The notes beneath the pieces were generated by a model that saw nothing but the letters and a program-made list of their open reading frames with translations, made no database searches and was not told the DNA's origin. A DNA stretch of 64,000 bases. Origin: PALSA-505 sp036501145. GTDB lineage: Bacteria > Actinomycetota > Actinomycetes > Streptosporangiales > Streptosporangiaceae. The first letter of the stretch is position 1. Each line of letters opens with the position of its first letter. Shown here one piece after another: positions 51,004-59,980 of this stretch. The stretch covers positions 62,001 through 126,000 of the forward strand of contig DASYAV010000052.1 of assembly GCA_036501145.1 (NCBI GenBank), read 5' to 3'. The translations under genes were made by a program, and so were the position numbers.

Positions 51004-51870
51004 TTACCGGTCCGGCCCCAGCGAGATCGGCAGGATGTTACCGTGCCGGTCCCAGGTCGCCGTGAAGCTCGGCCCGCTCAGCGGGGCCACCGTATCCAGC
51101 GAGATGAATCCCTGGTGCAGCTGGTCGATCATGTAGATCGGGACGTTGTGGAAGCGTCCCACGGTCTTGACGGCACCGCCGTCGACCGAGGCGGTGCTCG
51201 CCGACATCGTCGTGGTCCGGTAGTCGGCCAGCTCGGTGAGGAAGGCGCTGGTGCAACTGCTGGTACTGCACAACGCAGGCCGCTCGATGATCCACTCGGC
51301 GGAGGCACGCTTGCAGCTAGCGCACGTGGCTGCCGTGGTCTTGGACTTACCCGAGGTGAGGTCGGCGATGGTCAGCGTGAACGTGCCGCCCGCGTAGTTC
51401 ACCGAGGCGTCCATGATGTCGCCCGGCTTCACCGGGAAGGCGTTGATGCTCGGCGCCGGGTACATCTCGATCCACGCCTCGTACGCCGGTGTCGTGTGGC
51501 TCTTGCCACTGCAGTGAGCGAACGTGCCGTCCTGCTCTACGGTCTGGTCGTTGTAGCCATCCAGGCCGACCCAGTTCGACGTCCACTGGTACTTGATGCC
51601 CGGGCACTTGACACTCGGCTGGACAAATGTGGAGTGCACGGAGTTGAACGGGGTCTTCGAGGTGGCCGCGTAACCCGACCAGTTGTAACTGATCGTGGGC
51701 GAGCTGCTGCTGAATCCGGGTGCTCTGGCGATGCGCCCGCCAGGTTGCGCAACGCGTGTGTGCGCGTTCGGTGGACTGGTGGCAGCACCCGCGGCGCCGG
51801 GCACGGCCAGCATGACACCGCCGCACATCAGGCCGGCCGCGGCCAGTGAGATTAACCGCTTCATAGACAA
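51004..51870 (-). CDS. Secreted G1-family glutamic endopeptidase
   Basis: The 288-residue protein has a signal peptide (about 1-29, AGA-A). The mature part resembles eqolisins: SYNWSGYAA, WVGLDGYNDQTVEQDGTF with the Gln of the catalytic pair, and SAEWIIERPA with the catalytic Glu. The C-terminal end is a beta-sandwich. These enzymes cut proteins outside the cell, usually at acidic pH. The gene has its own terminator and a 220-bp upstream region. Confidence 0.88.
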   Translation of the reverse strand: MSMKRLISLAAAGLMCGGVMLAVPGAAGAATSPPNAHTRVAQPGGRIARAPGFSSSSPTISYNWSGYAATSKTPFNSVHSTFVQPSVKCPGIKYQWTSNWVGLDGYNDQTVEQDGTFAHCSGKSHTTPAYEAWIEMYPAPSINAFPVKPGDIMDASVNYAGGTFTLTIADLTSGKSKTTAATCASCKRASAEWIIERPALCSTSSCTSAFLTELADYRTTTMSASTASVDGGAVKTVGRFHNVPIYMIDQLHQGFISLDTVAPLSGPSFTATWDRHGNILPISLGPDR

Positions 51871-52092
51871 TCCGCTCCTTTCGAGGGCCAGATTCAGGCC
51901 GCATGCGGCGATACCGCCTCGACCGTCCTACCCATGACGTACGACTCATCTCATCAGATTCGCCCTGGCATACAGGCAATTTCTGATGCCGGTGAGGTTG
52001 CAGTTTGTGCACACTCGGCCGCCCGCCCGGGCACGCCGATGCGGGCCACGGCGGCCGGGGATAGGGTTAGGCCGCCAGGAGGAACGTATGTC

Positions 52093-52344
52093 GTGGAGCC
52101 GCGTGCGGTGATACGGGACGAGGAGCCGATCGGCTGCGTCGGTGAGCTGATCCTGGCCACCCGGGGCGCCGGGGGTCCCGGCGAGGTGCTGGTGCCGGTG
52201 CGCGGTGGAACCGAGACTTTCATCGCTTGGTCGGAACATCCGCTGGCGAAGGGGACTACGGTGCTGGTAATCGACTTCCGCGGAGCCCGTGCGGTGGACG
52301 TCATGGAGTGGGCCGACGCGCCGGACGGAAGCACGCCGTCATGA
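52093..52344 (+). CDS. NfeD-like C-terminal domain protein
   Basis: GTG at 52093, 10 nt after AGGAGG, gives 83 residues. It is the OB-fold domain of NfeD: GCVGELILATRGAGGPGEV, then SEHPLAKGTTVLVIDFRGAR. It lacks membrane helices and protease domain. The flotillin gene 70 bp downstream is its usual partner; NfeD domains bind or support flotillin-type membrane scaffolds. Confidence 0.8.
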   Translation: MEPRAVIRDEEPIGCVGELILATRGAGGPGEVLVPVRGGTETFIAWSEHPLAKGTTVLVIDFRGARAVDVMEWADAPDGSTPS

Positions 52345-52414
52345 TCTTTTCGTGCCCGCGGGCCAGGCCGCGGCAGCGCGCGAAGTTGCGAACACACAGC
52401 TAAGGAGAGATGGG

Positions 52415-53572
52415 ATGCTCGGTTACCGAGTTCCAGCGGCCGACCAGGCCATGCTGATTTCCGGCGGCAGACGCGCCCGCAGCGGGGCGCCGTTCCGGAT
52501 CCTGATCGGGCACGGCGCCTTCGTGAACCCGTTTCTGCGCCGGGTTGGGCTGCTCACACTGGCCATGCGCGAGGCCGAGGTCCAGGAGACCTGCGTCACC
52601 GGCCAGGGGATTTCGGTGAGCGTCCGGGCGGTGATCGCGTTCAAGGTCGGCAACGACGAGGAGAGCATCGTCAACGCGGGCCAGCGCTTCCTCTCCGACC
52701 AGGACCAGATGTCGGTGCTGACCGGGCGGATCTTCGCCGGTCACCTGCGCTCGATCGTCGGCTCGATGACCGTCGAGGAAATCGTCACCGAGCGGCAGAA
52801 GCTGGCCACCGAGGTGCTCGACGGCTCCAAGGCGGAGATGGCCAAGATCGGGCTCATCGTCGACTCGCTGCAGATCCAGTCCATCGACGACATGGGTGCC
52901 GGCTACATCGACGCGATGGCCGCCCCGCACGTCTCGGCCATCCAGCGGCAGGCCAAGATCGCCCAGGCGCAGGCCGACCAGGCCTCGGCCGAGGCCCAGC
53001 AGGCGTCGCAGCGCAGCCAAGCCGAGTACGCGAGGCAGACCTCGGTCGTGCAGGCGCAGTACAAGGCCGAGGTGGACAAGGCACAGGCCGAGGCGTCTCA
53101 GGTCGGCCCGCTGGCACAGGCGCAGGCGGAGCAGGACGTGCTGGCCATGCAGACCAAGCTGGCGCAGCGCAATGGCGAGCTGCGCCAGCAGCAGCTGGTG
53201 GCGGAGGTGATCAAGCCCGCCCAGGCGGAGGCCGAGAAGGTGCGCACGCTCGCTCAGGCCGAGGCGGAGCGAATGAAGATCCTGGCCGAGGCGGCCGCCT
53301 CGCACAACCGGGTGGCGCTCGACCGGACACTCATCGACCAGCTGCCGCAGATCGTCAAGGAGGCGGCCGGTGGCCTGGCCGGCGCCAACGTCAACGTTCT
53401 GAACGGCGCGGACGGGCTCGGCGAGATAGCCGCCGGCCTGGTTTCCCAGGGCCTGACCATCCTCGACTCGGTCAAGTCCAGCCTGGGCTCAGAATCGCCG
53501 GACAAGCAGCCCGCAATCGGCTCCGGCAGCACGGCCGATGCACCCGACTCGGCCAACTCCAAACCCCGGTAA
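52415..53572 (+). CDS. Flotillin-like SPFH-domain protein
   Basis: ATG at 52415 after AAGGAGAG gives 385 residues. The SPFH/band 7 domain covers about 1-160 (LLTLAMREAEVQETCVTGQG, then VRAVIAFKVG). A long Ala/Gln/Glu coiled coil follows (about 170-310, with AEAQQASQRSQAEYARQ and EAEKVRTLAQAEAERMK). The tail is Ser/Gly-rich. Flotillins form membrane microdomain scaffolds that affect fluidity and complex assembly. The N-terminal anchor is short. It pairs with the NfeD-like gene. Confidence 0.93.
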   Translation: MLGYRVPAADQAMLISGGRRARSGAPFRILIGHGAFVNPFLRRVGLLTLAMREAEVQETCVTGQGISVSVRAVIAFKVGNDEESIVNAGQRFLSDQDQMSVLTGRIFAGHLRSIVGSMTVEEIVTERQKLATEVLDGSKAEMAKIGLIVDSLQIQSIDDMGAGYIDAMAAPHVSAIQRQAKIAQAQADQASAEAQQASQRSQAEYARQTSVVQAQYKAEVDKAQAEASQVGPLAQAQAEQDVLAMQTKLAQRNGELRQQQLVAEVIKPAQAEAEKVRTLAQAEAERMKILAEAAASHNRVALDRTLIDQLPQIVKEAAGGLAGANVNVLNGADGLGEIAAGLVSQGLTILDSVKSSLGSESPDKQPAIGSGSTADAPDSANSKPR

Positions 53573-53610
53573 AAGGCGGCGGTAAAGGCACGTTACCGGC
53601 GCGCCACGGG

Positions 53611-53652
53611 AAGCGCCGTGGCCGGCCAGTGAATGGCCGGTCACGGCGCTTT
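53611..53652. terminator. Hairpin terminator after flotillin gene
   Basis: AAGCGCCGTGGCCGGCCA (53611-53628) pairs with 53634-53651 around GTGAA; the only non-Watson-Crick pair is a G-U wobble. TTATTTA follows, so it is a near-classic intrinsic terminator for the plus strand, and also lies beyond the convergent small gene. Confidence 0.92.
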
Positions 53653-53694
53653 ATTTACTGGGGACTCGCGGGTAATTATGCGCTGTGGCGCAGC

Positions 53695-53940
53695 TCAGTT
53701 GTCGGCTGCGGGATTCCAGCGCTGCGCTGCCGACTGGTGGGCCAGCCGCTGGTCGGCGGCCGCGACCTGCCGCGCCGCGGACTGCAGGGCATGGTGTTCC
53801 CGCGCGCGGCGCCAGGCAGGCAGTTCGGCACGGGCCGGCGGGGCGTCCGGCCTGGTGATGACCAGCCACAGCGGCACGCCCACGATGGCCAGCACGAACA
53901 GGGCACCCAGGCCGAGGTTCAGCCACAGCCACAGAGCCAT
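53695..53940 (-). CDS. Small single-pass membrane protein
   Basis: ATG at 53940 after GGAGG (9 nt) gives 81 residues. One membrane helix lies at 3-28 (LWLWLNLGLGALFVLAIVGV), then a basic, Ala/Gln-rich cytoplasmic helix (ARQVAAADQRLAHQSAAQR). I do not recognise the family. It faces the flotillin gene across a shared terminator. Confidence 0.65.
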   Translation of the reverse strand: MALWLWLNLGLGALFVLAIVGVPLWLVITRPDAPPARAELPAWRRAREHHALQSAARQVAAADQRLAHQSAAQRWNPAADN

Positions 53941-54291
53941 AAGTAATCGCCTCCGGTGTCCAGAATTTCCAGGTTCATTCGTTCTGTGCTATCCGTCAGT
54001 CTCCCCGCCTCCTCTGCACCGATCCTGAGGCCAAACTATGAAGGCCCTATGAAGGCTGCTGCGAAACGCGAGGAATGTCTTAGGCGCGATTCCTTGCGAG
54101 GTTTGCGAGCATTTTCACGATTCCGCGCAAGTGCCTCGTGAGGTGACCTCGGTGACCGTCGCCCGGTTCGTAGGGCGGCACGTTCGGGGACACGCGGCCA
54201 CCCCGGCGTGCGACGATGGGCGCGGTGGGCGAGCGGGGCCGCGGTGGCCAGGGCGCAGCCGTTCATAAAAATCAGCGAGGGAGACGGCCGG
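53941..54291. other. 351-bp gene-free region before mscR
   Basis: No coding frame is convincing here. A 10-bp direct repeat CTATGAAGGC occurs at 54036-54045 and 54047-54056, and CACGAGGCACTT-like short inverted stretches surround 54130-54150. It presumably holds the divergent promoters of the small membrane protein and mscR. No operator is assigned. Confidence 0.5.
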
Positions 54292-55377
54292 ATGACAGTC
54301 GAGGTTCGGGGAGTGGTGGCGGCCGGAAAGGGTGCGCCGGTAGAGCTCACGACGGTGCTCGTGCCCGATCCCGGTCCTGGTGAGGCGCTGGTGCGGGTGC
54401 AGGCCTGCGGCGTCTGCCACACCGACCTGCACTACCGCGAGGGCGGGATCGGCGACGAGTTCCCCTACCTGCTCGGGCACGAGGCGGCCGGGGTGGTCGA
54501 GGCGGTCGGCGAGGACGTCACCGACGTGGCGCCCGGTGACTTCGTGATCCTCAACTGGCGCGCGGTCTGCGGGCAGTGCCGCGCCTGCGCCCGGGGCCGC
54601 CCGTGGTACTGCTTCGCCACGCACAACGCCCAGCAGAAGATGACACTGGCCGACGGGACGACGCTGTCGCCCGCGCTGGGCATCGGCGCGTTCGCCGAGA
54701 AGACGCTGGTCGCGGCGGGCCAGTGCACCAAGGTCAACCCGGAGATCCGGCCCGAGGTCGCCGGGCTGCTCGGCTGCGGGGTGATGGCCGGAATCGGCGC
54801 CGCGATCAACACCGGCGGCGTGACCCGCGGCGACTCGGTCGCGGTGATCGGCTGCGGCGGGGTCGGGGACGGCGCGGTGCTCGGGTCGCGCCTGGCCGGC
54901 GCGCGGACGATCATCGCCGTGGACGTGGACGACCGCAAGCTCGAGTGGGCCCGCGGGTTCGGCGCGACGCACGTGGTCAACTCCCGGCAGGCCGACCCGG
55001 TCGAGGCGATCAGGGATCTCACCGGCGGGTTCGGCGCCGACGTGGTGGTCGAGGCGATCGGCCGCCCGGAGACGTACGAGCAGGCATTCTATGCCCGTGA
55101 CCTGGCCGGCACGGTGGTTCTGGTGGGCGTGCCCACGCCGGAGATGCGGCTGGACATGCCGTTGCTGGAGTTCTTCGGGCGCGGCGGCGCGCTGAAGTCG
55201 TCCTGGTATGGCGACTGCCTGCCCAGCCGGGACTTCCCCATGCTGGTGGACCTGCACCTGCAGGGCCGGCTGCCGCTGGAGAAGTTCGTCAGCGAGACGA
55301 TCGCGCTCGACCAGGTCGAGGAGGCGTTCGCCAAGATGAGCCGGGGCGACGTCCTCCGGTCCGTCGTCACGCTCTGA
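54292..55377 (+). CDS. mscR: S-(hydroxymethyl)mycothiol / nitrosomycothiol dehydrogenase
   Basis: ATG at 54292 gives 361 residues, the usual family length. It is a zinc medium-chain alcohol dehydrogenase: catalytic zinc ligands in CGVCHTD and GHEAAG, structural zinc Cys in CGQCRACARGRPWYC, and cofactor loop GCGGVGD. The segments THNAQQKMTLADGTTLSPALG and FVSETIALDQVEEAF are typical of mycothiol-dependent formaldehyde dehydrogenase, which oxidises the formaldehyde-mycothiol adduct and reduces S-nitrosomycothiol. It indicates a mycothiol-making actinomycete. The gene stands alone. Confidence 0.93.
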   Translation: MTVEVRGVVAAGKGAPVELTTVLVPDPGPGEALVRVQACGVCHTDLHYREGGIGDEFPYLLGHEAAGVVEAVGEDVTDVAPGDFVILNWRAVCGQCRACARGRPWYCFATHNAQQKMTLADGTTLSPALGIGAFAEKTLVAAGQCTKVNPEIRPEVAGLLGCGVMAGIGAAINTGGVTRGDSVAVIGCGGVGDGAVLGSRLAGARTIIAVDVDDRKLEWARGFGATHVVNSRQADPVEAIRDLTGGFGADVVVEAIGRPETYEQAFYARDLAGTVVLVGVPTPEMRLDMPLLEFFGRGGALKSSWYGDCLPSRDFPMLVDLHLQGRLPLEKFVSETIALDQVEEAFAKMSRGDVLRSVVTL

Positions 55378-55412
55378 CCGTGGCCGCGGCTGCGGTCACC
55401 CGCAAGGCGCCG

Positions 55413-55973
55413 CTAGTCCCTGGCCATCACGACAAAGCAGAATCCGGCGCTCCTCGGACGGCGCAGCGGAGTGTCGCACTTGACCCGGCGCAGCACCTCG
55501 TTCCTGCGGATGCCGAGCCCTCCCGCGATGAGCCGGTCCGGGCGCACCGGTACCGGGTCCTCGAAGACGACATCCACCCGGACCGGCCACGCCTCGCCGG
55601 GCCATGCCGACGGAGTGTCAAGCCGCCAGCTGCCCGTCCAGTCCAGGGTGAAGCCGTTGCGCCGGGCGAGCAGCGGTTCCAGCAGCCGCGACGCCACCAG
55701 TTCCGGATCGTTGACGCGGTAGCCGCGGATCTCGGCCGGATCGAGGGAACTGACCGGGGCTCGCTCGTGCACGGTGAGTTTGCTGGTCCGATCGCAGGAC
55801 ACGCAGCGGATCTGCAGCCACACGTCCAGCAGCTTGCCGTTGGCGTTGACGCGGAACCTGCCCTCGCCGGTGGTGGCCGACTCCGACCGGCAGGCCACGC
55901 ACCGCAACGACAGCAGAGGCAGCCGGGTCCGGCGAACGACCCAGGGCAGCACGGTATGAGGTTGTGAAGACAT
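55413..55973 (-). CDS. DUF1062 protein
   Basis: The 186-residue protein has two CxxC pairs (LRCVACRSE and IRCVSCDRT), likely a zinc ribbon, then VHERAPVSSLDPAEIRGY and a C-terminal RLIAGGLGIRRNEVLRRV segment, as in DUF1062. The function of the family is not established. It is a single gene, and the 255 bp before it hold no evident gene. Confidence 0.85.
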   Translation of the reverse strand: MSSQPHTVLPWVVRRTRLPLLSLRCVACRSESATTGEGRFRVNANGKLLDVWLQIRCVSCDRTSKLTVHERAPVSSLDPAEIRGYRVNDPELVASRLLEPLLARRNGFTLDWTGSWRLDTPSAWPGEAWPVRVDVVFEDPVPVRPDRLIAGGLGIRRNEVLRRVKCDTPLRRPRSAGFCFVVMARD

Positions 55974-56228
55974 GATCTCTCTAGACCTGACACGAGGCCG
56001 ATTACGCGCGGCCTCAAGCGCTGCGTGGCCGGGCGCGCATGGGCAGCCCGGCAGAGCCGGCGGGAGCGTCGGCTACAGGTGCGCGGAAGAAGGTGTCAGA
56101 TCCGAAGAGCAGGCGGGGTCACGTGGTTCGTCCTCTGTCCTCACGGCGACGGGGCCGCAGGTAACGGTACGGAACGCGCAAGGAAGGCTCAACCGGGTTT
56201 CCGGCCGGGACCTCGGCGGGACTACGCG

Positions 56229-56966
56229 TCAGCGCGGGGTGAGGAGGTCGAACTCGTTGGCCTCGGGATCGGCTAGGCATGTCCACGGGACGTCGCCCTG
56301 GCCGAAGTCCATGTCGGTGGCGCCGAGAGCGCGCAGCCGGGCCGCCTCCGCCGCCTGATCGTCACCGGGGTACGGGCGGACGTCGAGGTGGACGCGGTTC
56401 TTCACGGTCTTCACGCCGGGCGTGCGGTGGAACTCCAGGTACGGGCCGACGCCCTTGACGGACCGCAGTATCGCGTGATCGTCGGTTACGTCGTGCAGGG
56501 TCCAGTCCATCGCCTGGCTCCAGAACCGGGCCATCGCCCGCGGGTCCGCGCAGTCGACCACTACGGCGGCGATGGGCCCGGTGTCCTGGTAGGCCGGCCG
56601 GGGCTCGGCCACGCAGAACTCGTTGCCTTCGGGGTCGGCGAGGACCGTCCACGGGACGTCGCCCTGGCCCACGTCGGCGGGGGTCGCGCCCAGCGCCCGC
56701 AGGCGTGCGACCAGGGCCGCCTGGTGCGTCGCCGAGGTCGTGGCCAGGTTGACGTGCACCCGGTTCTTCACCGTCTTGGGTTCCGGCACGGCGATGACGT
56801 CGATGACGACCGCGGCGGGGTCGGGGTAGACGACGCCTTCGGGTTCGACGTTGGTCACGCCGGGTTCCTCGGTGGCAACACCCCAGCCGAGCGCCTCGGC
56901 CCAGAAGCGGGCGACCGCGGCGTCATCCCGGGCGTTCATCGCGATCTGAACCAGGCGCGTCGTCAT
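56229..56966 (-). CDS. Two-domain VOC (glyoxalase-like) protein
   Basis: ATG at 56966 (MTTRLVQI) gives 245 residues; the longer frame has no ribosome site. Two similar VOC domains are present: both hold the segment GQGDVPWT followed by LADPE-NEF (in residues about 95-115 and 220-240). Such glyoxalase-6-like pairs are common in actinomycetes and often of unknown substrate, with roles from detoxification to antibiotic binding. Confidence 0.85.
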   Translation of the reverse strand: MTTRLVQIAMNARDDAAVARFWAEALGWGVATEEPGVTNVEPEGVVYPDPAAVVIDVIAVPEPKTVKNRVHVNLATTSATHQAALVARLRALGATPADVGQGDVPWTVLADPEGNEFCVAEPRPAYQDTGPIAAVVVDCADPRAMARFWSQAMDWTLHDVTDDHAILRSVKGVGPYLEFHRTPGVKTVKNRVHLDVRPYPGDDQAAEAARLRALGATDMDFGQGDVPWTCLADPEANEFDLLTPR

Positions 56967-57076
56967 GCCGGTGATCTTATGCGCGGGGCGGATGCTATCG
57001 GATGCGGACGGCTGCTGGGGGATCAAGTAGCGCCTGCTGATCCGTCTGGCCAGAGAAGCTTGACTAAAGTTGGGCT

Positions 57077-57526
57077 ATGCGGCGGCCTGGGTGGGAGCGG
57101 GGCGAGCTGTCCGTGGGCGAGGTGGCCGCGCGCAGCGGGGTCAACGTCTCCGCGCTGCACTTCTACGAACGCAAGCAGCTGATCACCAGCAGCCGTACCG
57201 CGGGCAACCAGCGGCGCTACCGGCGGGACGTGCTGCGCCGGGTCGCGCTGATCCGGATGGCGCAGCGCGTCGGCATCCCGCTGGCCGACATCCGCGCCGC
57301 GCTGGACCAGCTGCCCGGCGGGCGCACCCCGACCCGCCGGGACTGGGAGCGGATGTCCCGGCGCTGGCAGGCTGACCTGGACGAGCGGATCCGGCGGCTC
57401 GGCCAGCTGCGGGACGCGTTCACCGACTGCATCGGCTGCGGCTGCCTGTCCATCGACCGGTGCACCTTGGCCAACCCGTGCGACGACCTGGGCAGCGAGG
57501 GCCCGGGAGCCCGGCGCCTGGACTAG
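57077..57526 (+). CDS. soxR: Redox-sensitive MerR-family regulator SoxR
   Basis: The 149-residue protein has the MerR HTH (LSVGEVAARSGVNVSALHFYE) and the [2Fe-2S] motif CIGCGCLSIDRC (Cys118, 121, 123, 129), which defines SoxR. It responds to redox-cycling compounds, often self-made pigments or antibiotics in actinomycetes. The upstream TTGACTAAAGTTGGG close to the ATG may be promoter and operator in one. No soxS is expected; an adjacent VOC gene may be a target. Confidence 0.94.
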   Translation: MRRPGWERGELSVGEVAARSGVNVSALHFYERKQLITSSRTAGNQRRYRRDVLRRVALIRMAQRVGIPLADIRAALDQLPGGRTPTRRDWERMSRRWQADLDERIRRLGQLRDAFTDCIGCGCLSIDRCTLANPCDDLGSEGPGARRLD

Positions 57527-57568
57527 AGGAACCAGCGCAATGTCGACTGCCAGGCGGCTCGGCGGTTC

Positions 57569-57970
57569 TCAGTTCGCGCCTGGGCCGAACGTCTCGATAC
57601 TGGCCATCCCGGATGCGGCACTCAGTTCGGTGTCATAGACGACCATCGCGCGGGCGTTCAGCCGCAGCGCCGTGGCGAGATGGATGGCGTCAGCCGAACG
57701 CAACCGCCCGGGCAGGAGCGGCGCCGTCGTCAGGTCGCCGTTCTCGATGTCGACGAGCGCGATCGCCGACAGCACCTCGGAAACCGCCTCGTGTTCGATG
57801 TGCTCAGGGCGCCGGTTGGCCGCGCAGTGCAGCTCGGTGTGCAGCAGCAGCGAAGCCACCAGCGTGTCACCGTCCTCAGCGCGCCGCTGGAGATGGTCGG
57901 CCAGCATGGCTGATTCCTTCTCCTCTATGAGGAGCTTCATCGCCGCCGACGTATCGACGTATACGATCAC
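57569..57970 (-). CDS. vapC: PIN-domain toxin (VapC type)
   Basis: The 133-residue protein has the PIN acidic residues: Asp6 in VYVDTSAAMK, Glu near LLHTELHC, and the Asp in RSADAIHLATAL followed by VYDTEL. VapC toxins are Mg-dependent ribonucleases cutting tRNA or rRNA. Its ATG overlaps the antitoxin stop by 4 bp (ATGA), the usual arrangement. Confidence 0.9.
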   Translation of the reverse strand: MIVYVDTSAAMKLLIEEKESAMLADHLQRRAEDGDTLVASLLLHTELHCAANRRPEHIEHEAVSEVLSAIALVDIENGDLTTAPLLPGRLRSADAIHLATALRLNARAMVVYDTELSAASGMASIETFGPGAN

Positions 57971-58236
57971 CGGTCGCCTCTGACGTCCGCGATGATCTCC
58001 GCGCTGGACATGGGCGCGCTCACACGCCGGATGCTGCGCAGGTCCACCGGACGGTCCCTGCGTGGTTGCCGGACCTTCCCCGCCGCCACCAGGCGCTCGT
58101 ATGGTGTCAGCGCCGGTGGCATGAGCACCGCCGCCACCTCACCGTGGTTGGTCACCTCGATCGTTTCCCCGGCACCGACCGCGCGGAGCACCTCCGCGCT
58201 GTTGTTGCGCAGTTCCCGGTGGCTGATCGTCCGCAT
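57967..58236 (-). CDS. Phd/YefM-type antitoxin
   Basis: ATG at 58236 after GGGAGGTG gives 89 residues. MRTISHRELRNNSAEVLRAV and GETIEVTNHGEVAAVLMP are the Phd/YefM fold, which binds DNA and, through its C-terminal tail, blocks the toxin. It forms the toxin-antitoxin operon with the PIN toxin. Confidence 0.9.
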   Translation of the reverse strand: MRTISHRELRNNSAEVLRAVGAGETIEVTNHGEVAAVLMPPALTPYERLVAAGKVRQPRRDRPVDLRSIRRVSAPMSSAEIIADVRGDR

Positions 58237-58356
58237 GTGCACCTCCCACCCCGTAGCAATCGTAGCACACGGCGGGCGCGTGCTGGTCAACCTGTGCGCC
58301 GATGTGGGCGCTCACGACGCTTGGAGCTGTTGAGGTTCTCCGGGCCGTGCACTGAC

Positions 58357-58944
58357 TCAGGGGTGCGCGGTGCCGGTGCTGCCTGAGGTCTGGGCCTTGT
58401 GCTCGTGCCAGCGGGCCAGCATGCCGGCGAGCTCCTTGCGGATGAACGTGAAGTACTCGGTGGACTCGGCGAACCGCCGCCCGGCCGGGGTGTCCTCGCC
58501 GAGTACCTGCACGCCTTCCCGGGCCGCGGACTCCCAGCTGGCCAGCACCCCGTCCCGCTGCGCGGACGCCTCGAACCAGGAATCGCTGACCACCCGGTAC
58601 CTGTCCCGCCGCGAGCCGGGGTCGCGTTCCCGGCTGACCAGGCCGAAGTGACTGAGATAGCGCACCGCGCCGGACACCGCGGCCGGGCTGACCTGCAGCT
58701 GTTCGGACAGCTCGGCGGCAGTGAGGGTGCCGGCGTCGATGACGAGCAGCGCGGCGAAGACCCGCGACGGCATCCGGGGGATGCCGGCCTCCACGAGCAC
58801 GGCCGCGAACCGCTCGACGAACCGGTCCACGGCCGCCGCGTCGCGCCCGCGCGGCCTATCGGCACCTGGTTCCGCCGCGTGCCGGGAGGCGGGCGCGTCC
58901 GGGCCACCGGCCTTCCGCCCGTTCGCTGGTGTGCCTGCCCTCAC
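58357..58944 (-). CDS. MarR/GbsR-type winged-helix regulator
   Basis: GTG at 58944 after AGAGGGG gives 195 residues. The winged helix reads MPSRVFAALLVIDAGTLTAAEL, then LQVSPAAVSGAVRYLSHFGLV and RERDPGSRRDRYRV, and a helical C-terminus follows. Such proteins are often divergent from an ABC-2 exporter. Here a 22-bp palindrome upstream (59002-59023) recurs at the ABC transporter 2.9 kb away (61839-61860), so this protein very likely controls both itself and that transporter. Confidence 0.88.
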   Translation of the reverse strand: MRAGTPANGRKAGGPDAPASRHAAEPGADRPRGRDAAAVDRFVERFAAVLVEAGIPRMPSRVFAALLVIDAGTLTAAELSEQLQVSPAAVSGAVRYLSHFGLVSRERDPGSRRDRYRVVSDSWFEASAQRDGVLASWESAAREGVQVLGEDTPAGRRFAESTEYFTFIRKELAGMLARWHEHKAQTSGSTGTAHP

Positions 58945-59001
58945 GTCACCCCTCTCCGCGCCGCTCGGCCAGATTTGCTCACGGCAGTCTAACGATTCTA
59001 A

Positions 59002-59023
59002 ACATTCACAACTTTGTAAAACT
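59002..59023. promoter_or_regulatory. MarR-type operator, copy 1
   Basis: ACATTCACAA, CT, TTGTAAAACT: an imperfect 22-bp palindrome matching the perfect copy at 61839-61860 in 19 of 22 positions. It lies 58 bp upstream of the MarR/GbsR start. TAGAAT on the minus strand (near 58995-59000) is a likely -10. The bases after it (AGCGTGGTTAA) also resemble those after copy 2 (AGTGTAGGCTAA). Confidence 0.8.
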
Positions 59024-59052
59024 AGCGTGGTTAACGGGTCTTCGCCGCGTTC

Positions 59053-59955
59053 TTACAGCGTGTGTGCGGGCGTGTTGGCCGGCGGAGCTGTGTTGCCTGG
59101 GGGAAGGTCGTCGTCGCCGGGCTGCGGACGCAGGTCGATGGCGACCTCCCGGCTGGTCTTCTCGCCTCGCACTATCGCCACGGTGAAGGTCCCGGCCCGG
59201 GTCGCATCGCTGACGGCGGCGTAGAGTGCGGTGACTGAGCGCAACTCAGATCCGGCCGCCCGGACCAGCACGTCCCCTGGGCGGATGCCGGCGCGTTCGG
59301 CCCGGCTGCCGTGCAGGACGTCCCGGACCAGGAGCCCGACGAGAGGGGGAAGCCCGACAGCGCGGCGGGCGTCGAGCGTGTGGTGCGCGGGAGCGAGTAT
59401 CAGGCCAAGGCGGGGGAATGTCCCGTCGTCTGCTGATCCTTCCAGCGACACCAGCAGCGTTCGGAGCAGGCAGGCCAGTTCGCCGCGCTGTTGCTCGCCG
59501 AGCGCCGACAGCAGCCGGTTCTCGGTCGCGATGTGGGCTGGGGTGACCGCAGCGAACAAGGCATGGCCCGCCGTGGTCAGGCTGATCAGGCTGTTGCGCC
59601 GGTCGGCGGGGTCGCTGGCCCGGCTGACCAGGCCGCGGTCACTGAGGCGCTCGACGCGGACGCTGACGGTGCCCGAACTGAGGTTCAGCTCCCGCATGAG
59701 CTGGCGCTGGGTCACGCCGCCGGGCTGATTCAGCCGGCGGAGCGTGACGAGCGCGGCGAAGTCCGGGCCGTCCAGGCCGTGCTCGGCGAAGGTCGCTGCC
59801 AGCTCGGCGTCGATGATGCGGCGCAGCCTGTCCAGCCGGGCGATCACGGCGACCGGGGACAGGTCCAGGCCAGGTCGCGTCGCGGCCCAGCTGGCCAGCA
59901 GCCGGTCCACCGAGTCGCGCGGTCCCGCGTCCTGCTGCGGGTGGCTGGAATGCAT
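59053..59955 (-). CDS. MarR-family regulator fused to a PDZ domain
   Basis: The 300-residue protein has a MarR winged helix (about 35-165: LDGPDFAALVTLRRL, VTQRQLMRELNLSSGTVSVRV, DPADRRNSLISLT). From about 180 a PDZ domain follows: GLPPLVGLLVRDVLHGSRAE, RAGIRPGDVLVRAAG and a final strand TFTVAIVRG. PDZ domains bind peptide ends and are usual in secreted proteases, not in DNA-binding regulators. No signal peptide or membrane helix is present, so the PDZ is cytoplasmic. It is divergent from an MFS pump with an 18-bp palindrome between them. Confidence 0.88.
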   Translation of the reverse strand: MHSSHPQQDAGPRDSVDRLLASWAATRPGLDLSPVAVIARLDRLRRIIDAELAATFAEHGLDGPDFAALVTLRRLNQPGGVTQRQLMRELNLSSGTVSVRVERLSDRGLVSRASDPADRRNSLISLTTAGHALFAAVTPAHIATENRLLSALGEQQRGELACLLRTLLVSLEGSADDGTFPRLGLILAPAHHTLDARRAVGLPPLVGLLVRDVLHGSRAERAGIRPGDVLVRAAGSELRSVTALYAAVSDATRAGTFTVAIVRGEKTSREVAIDLRPQPGDDDLPPGNTAPPANTPAHTL

Positions 59956-59980
59956 GACGGCATCGTATTGCTCCGTGATA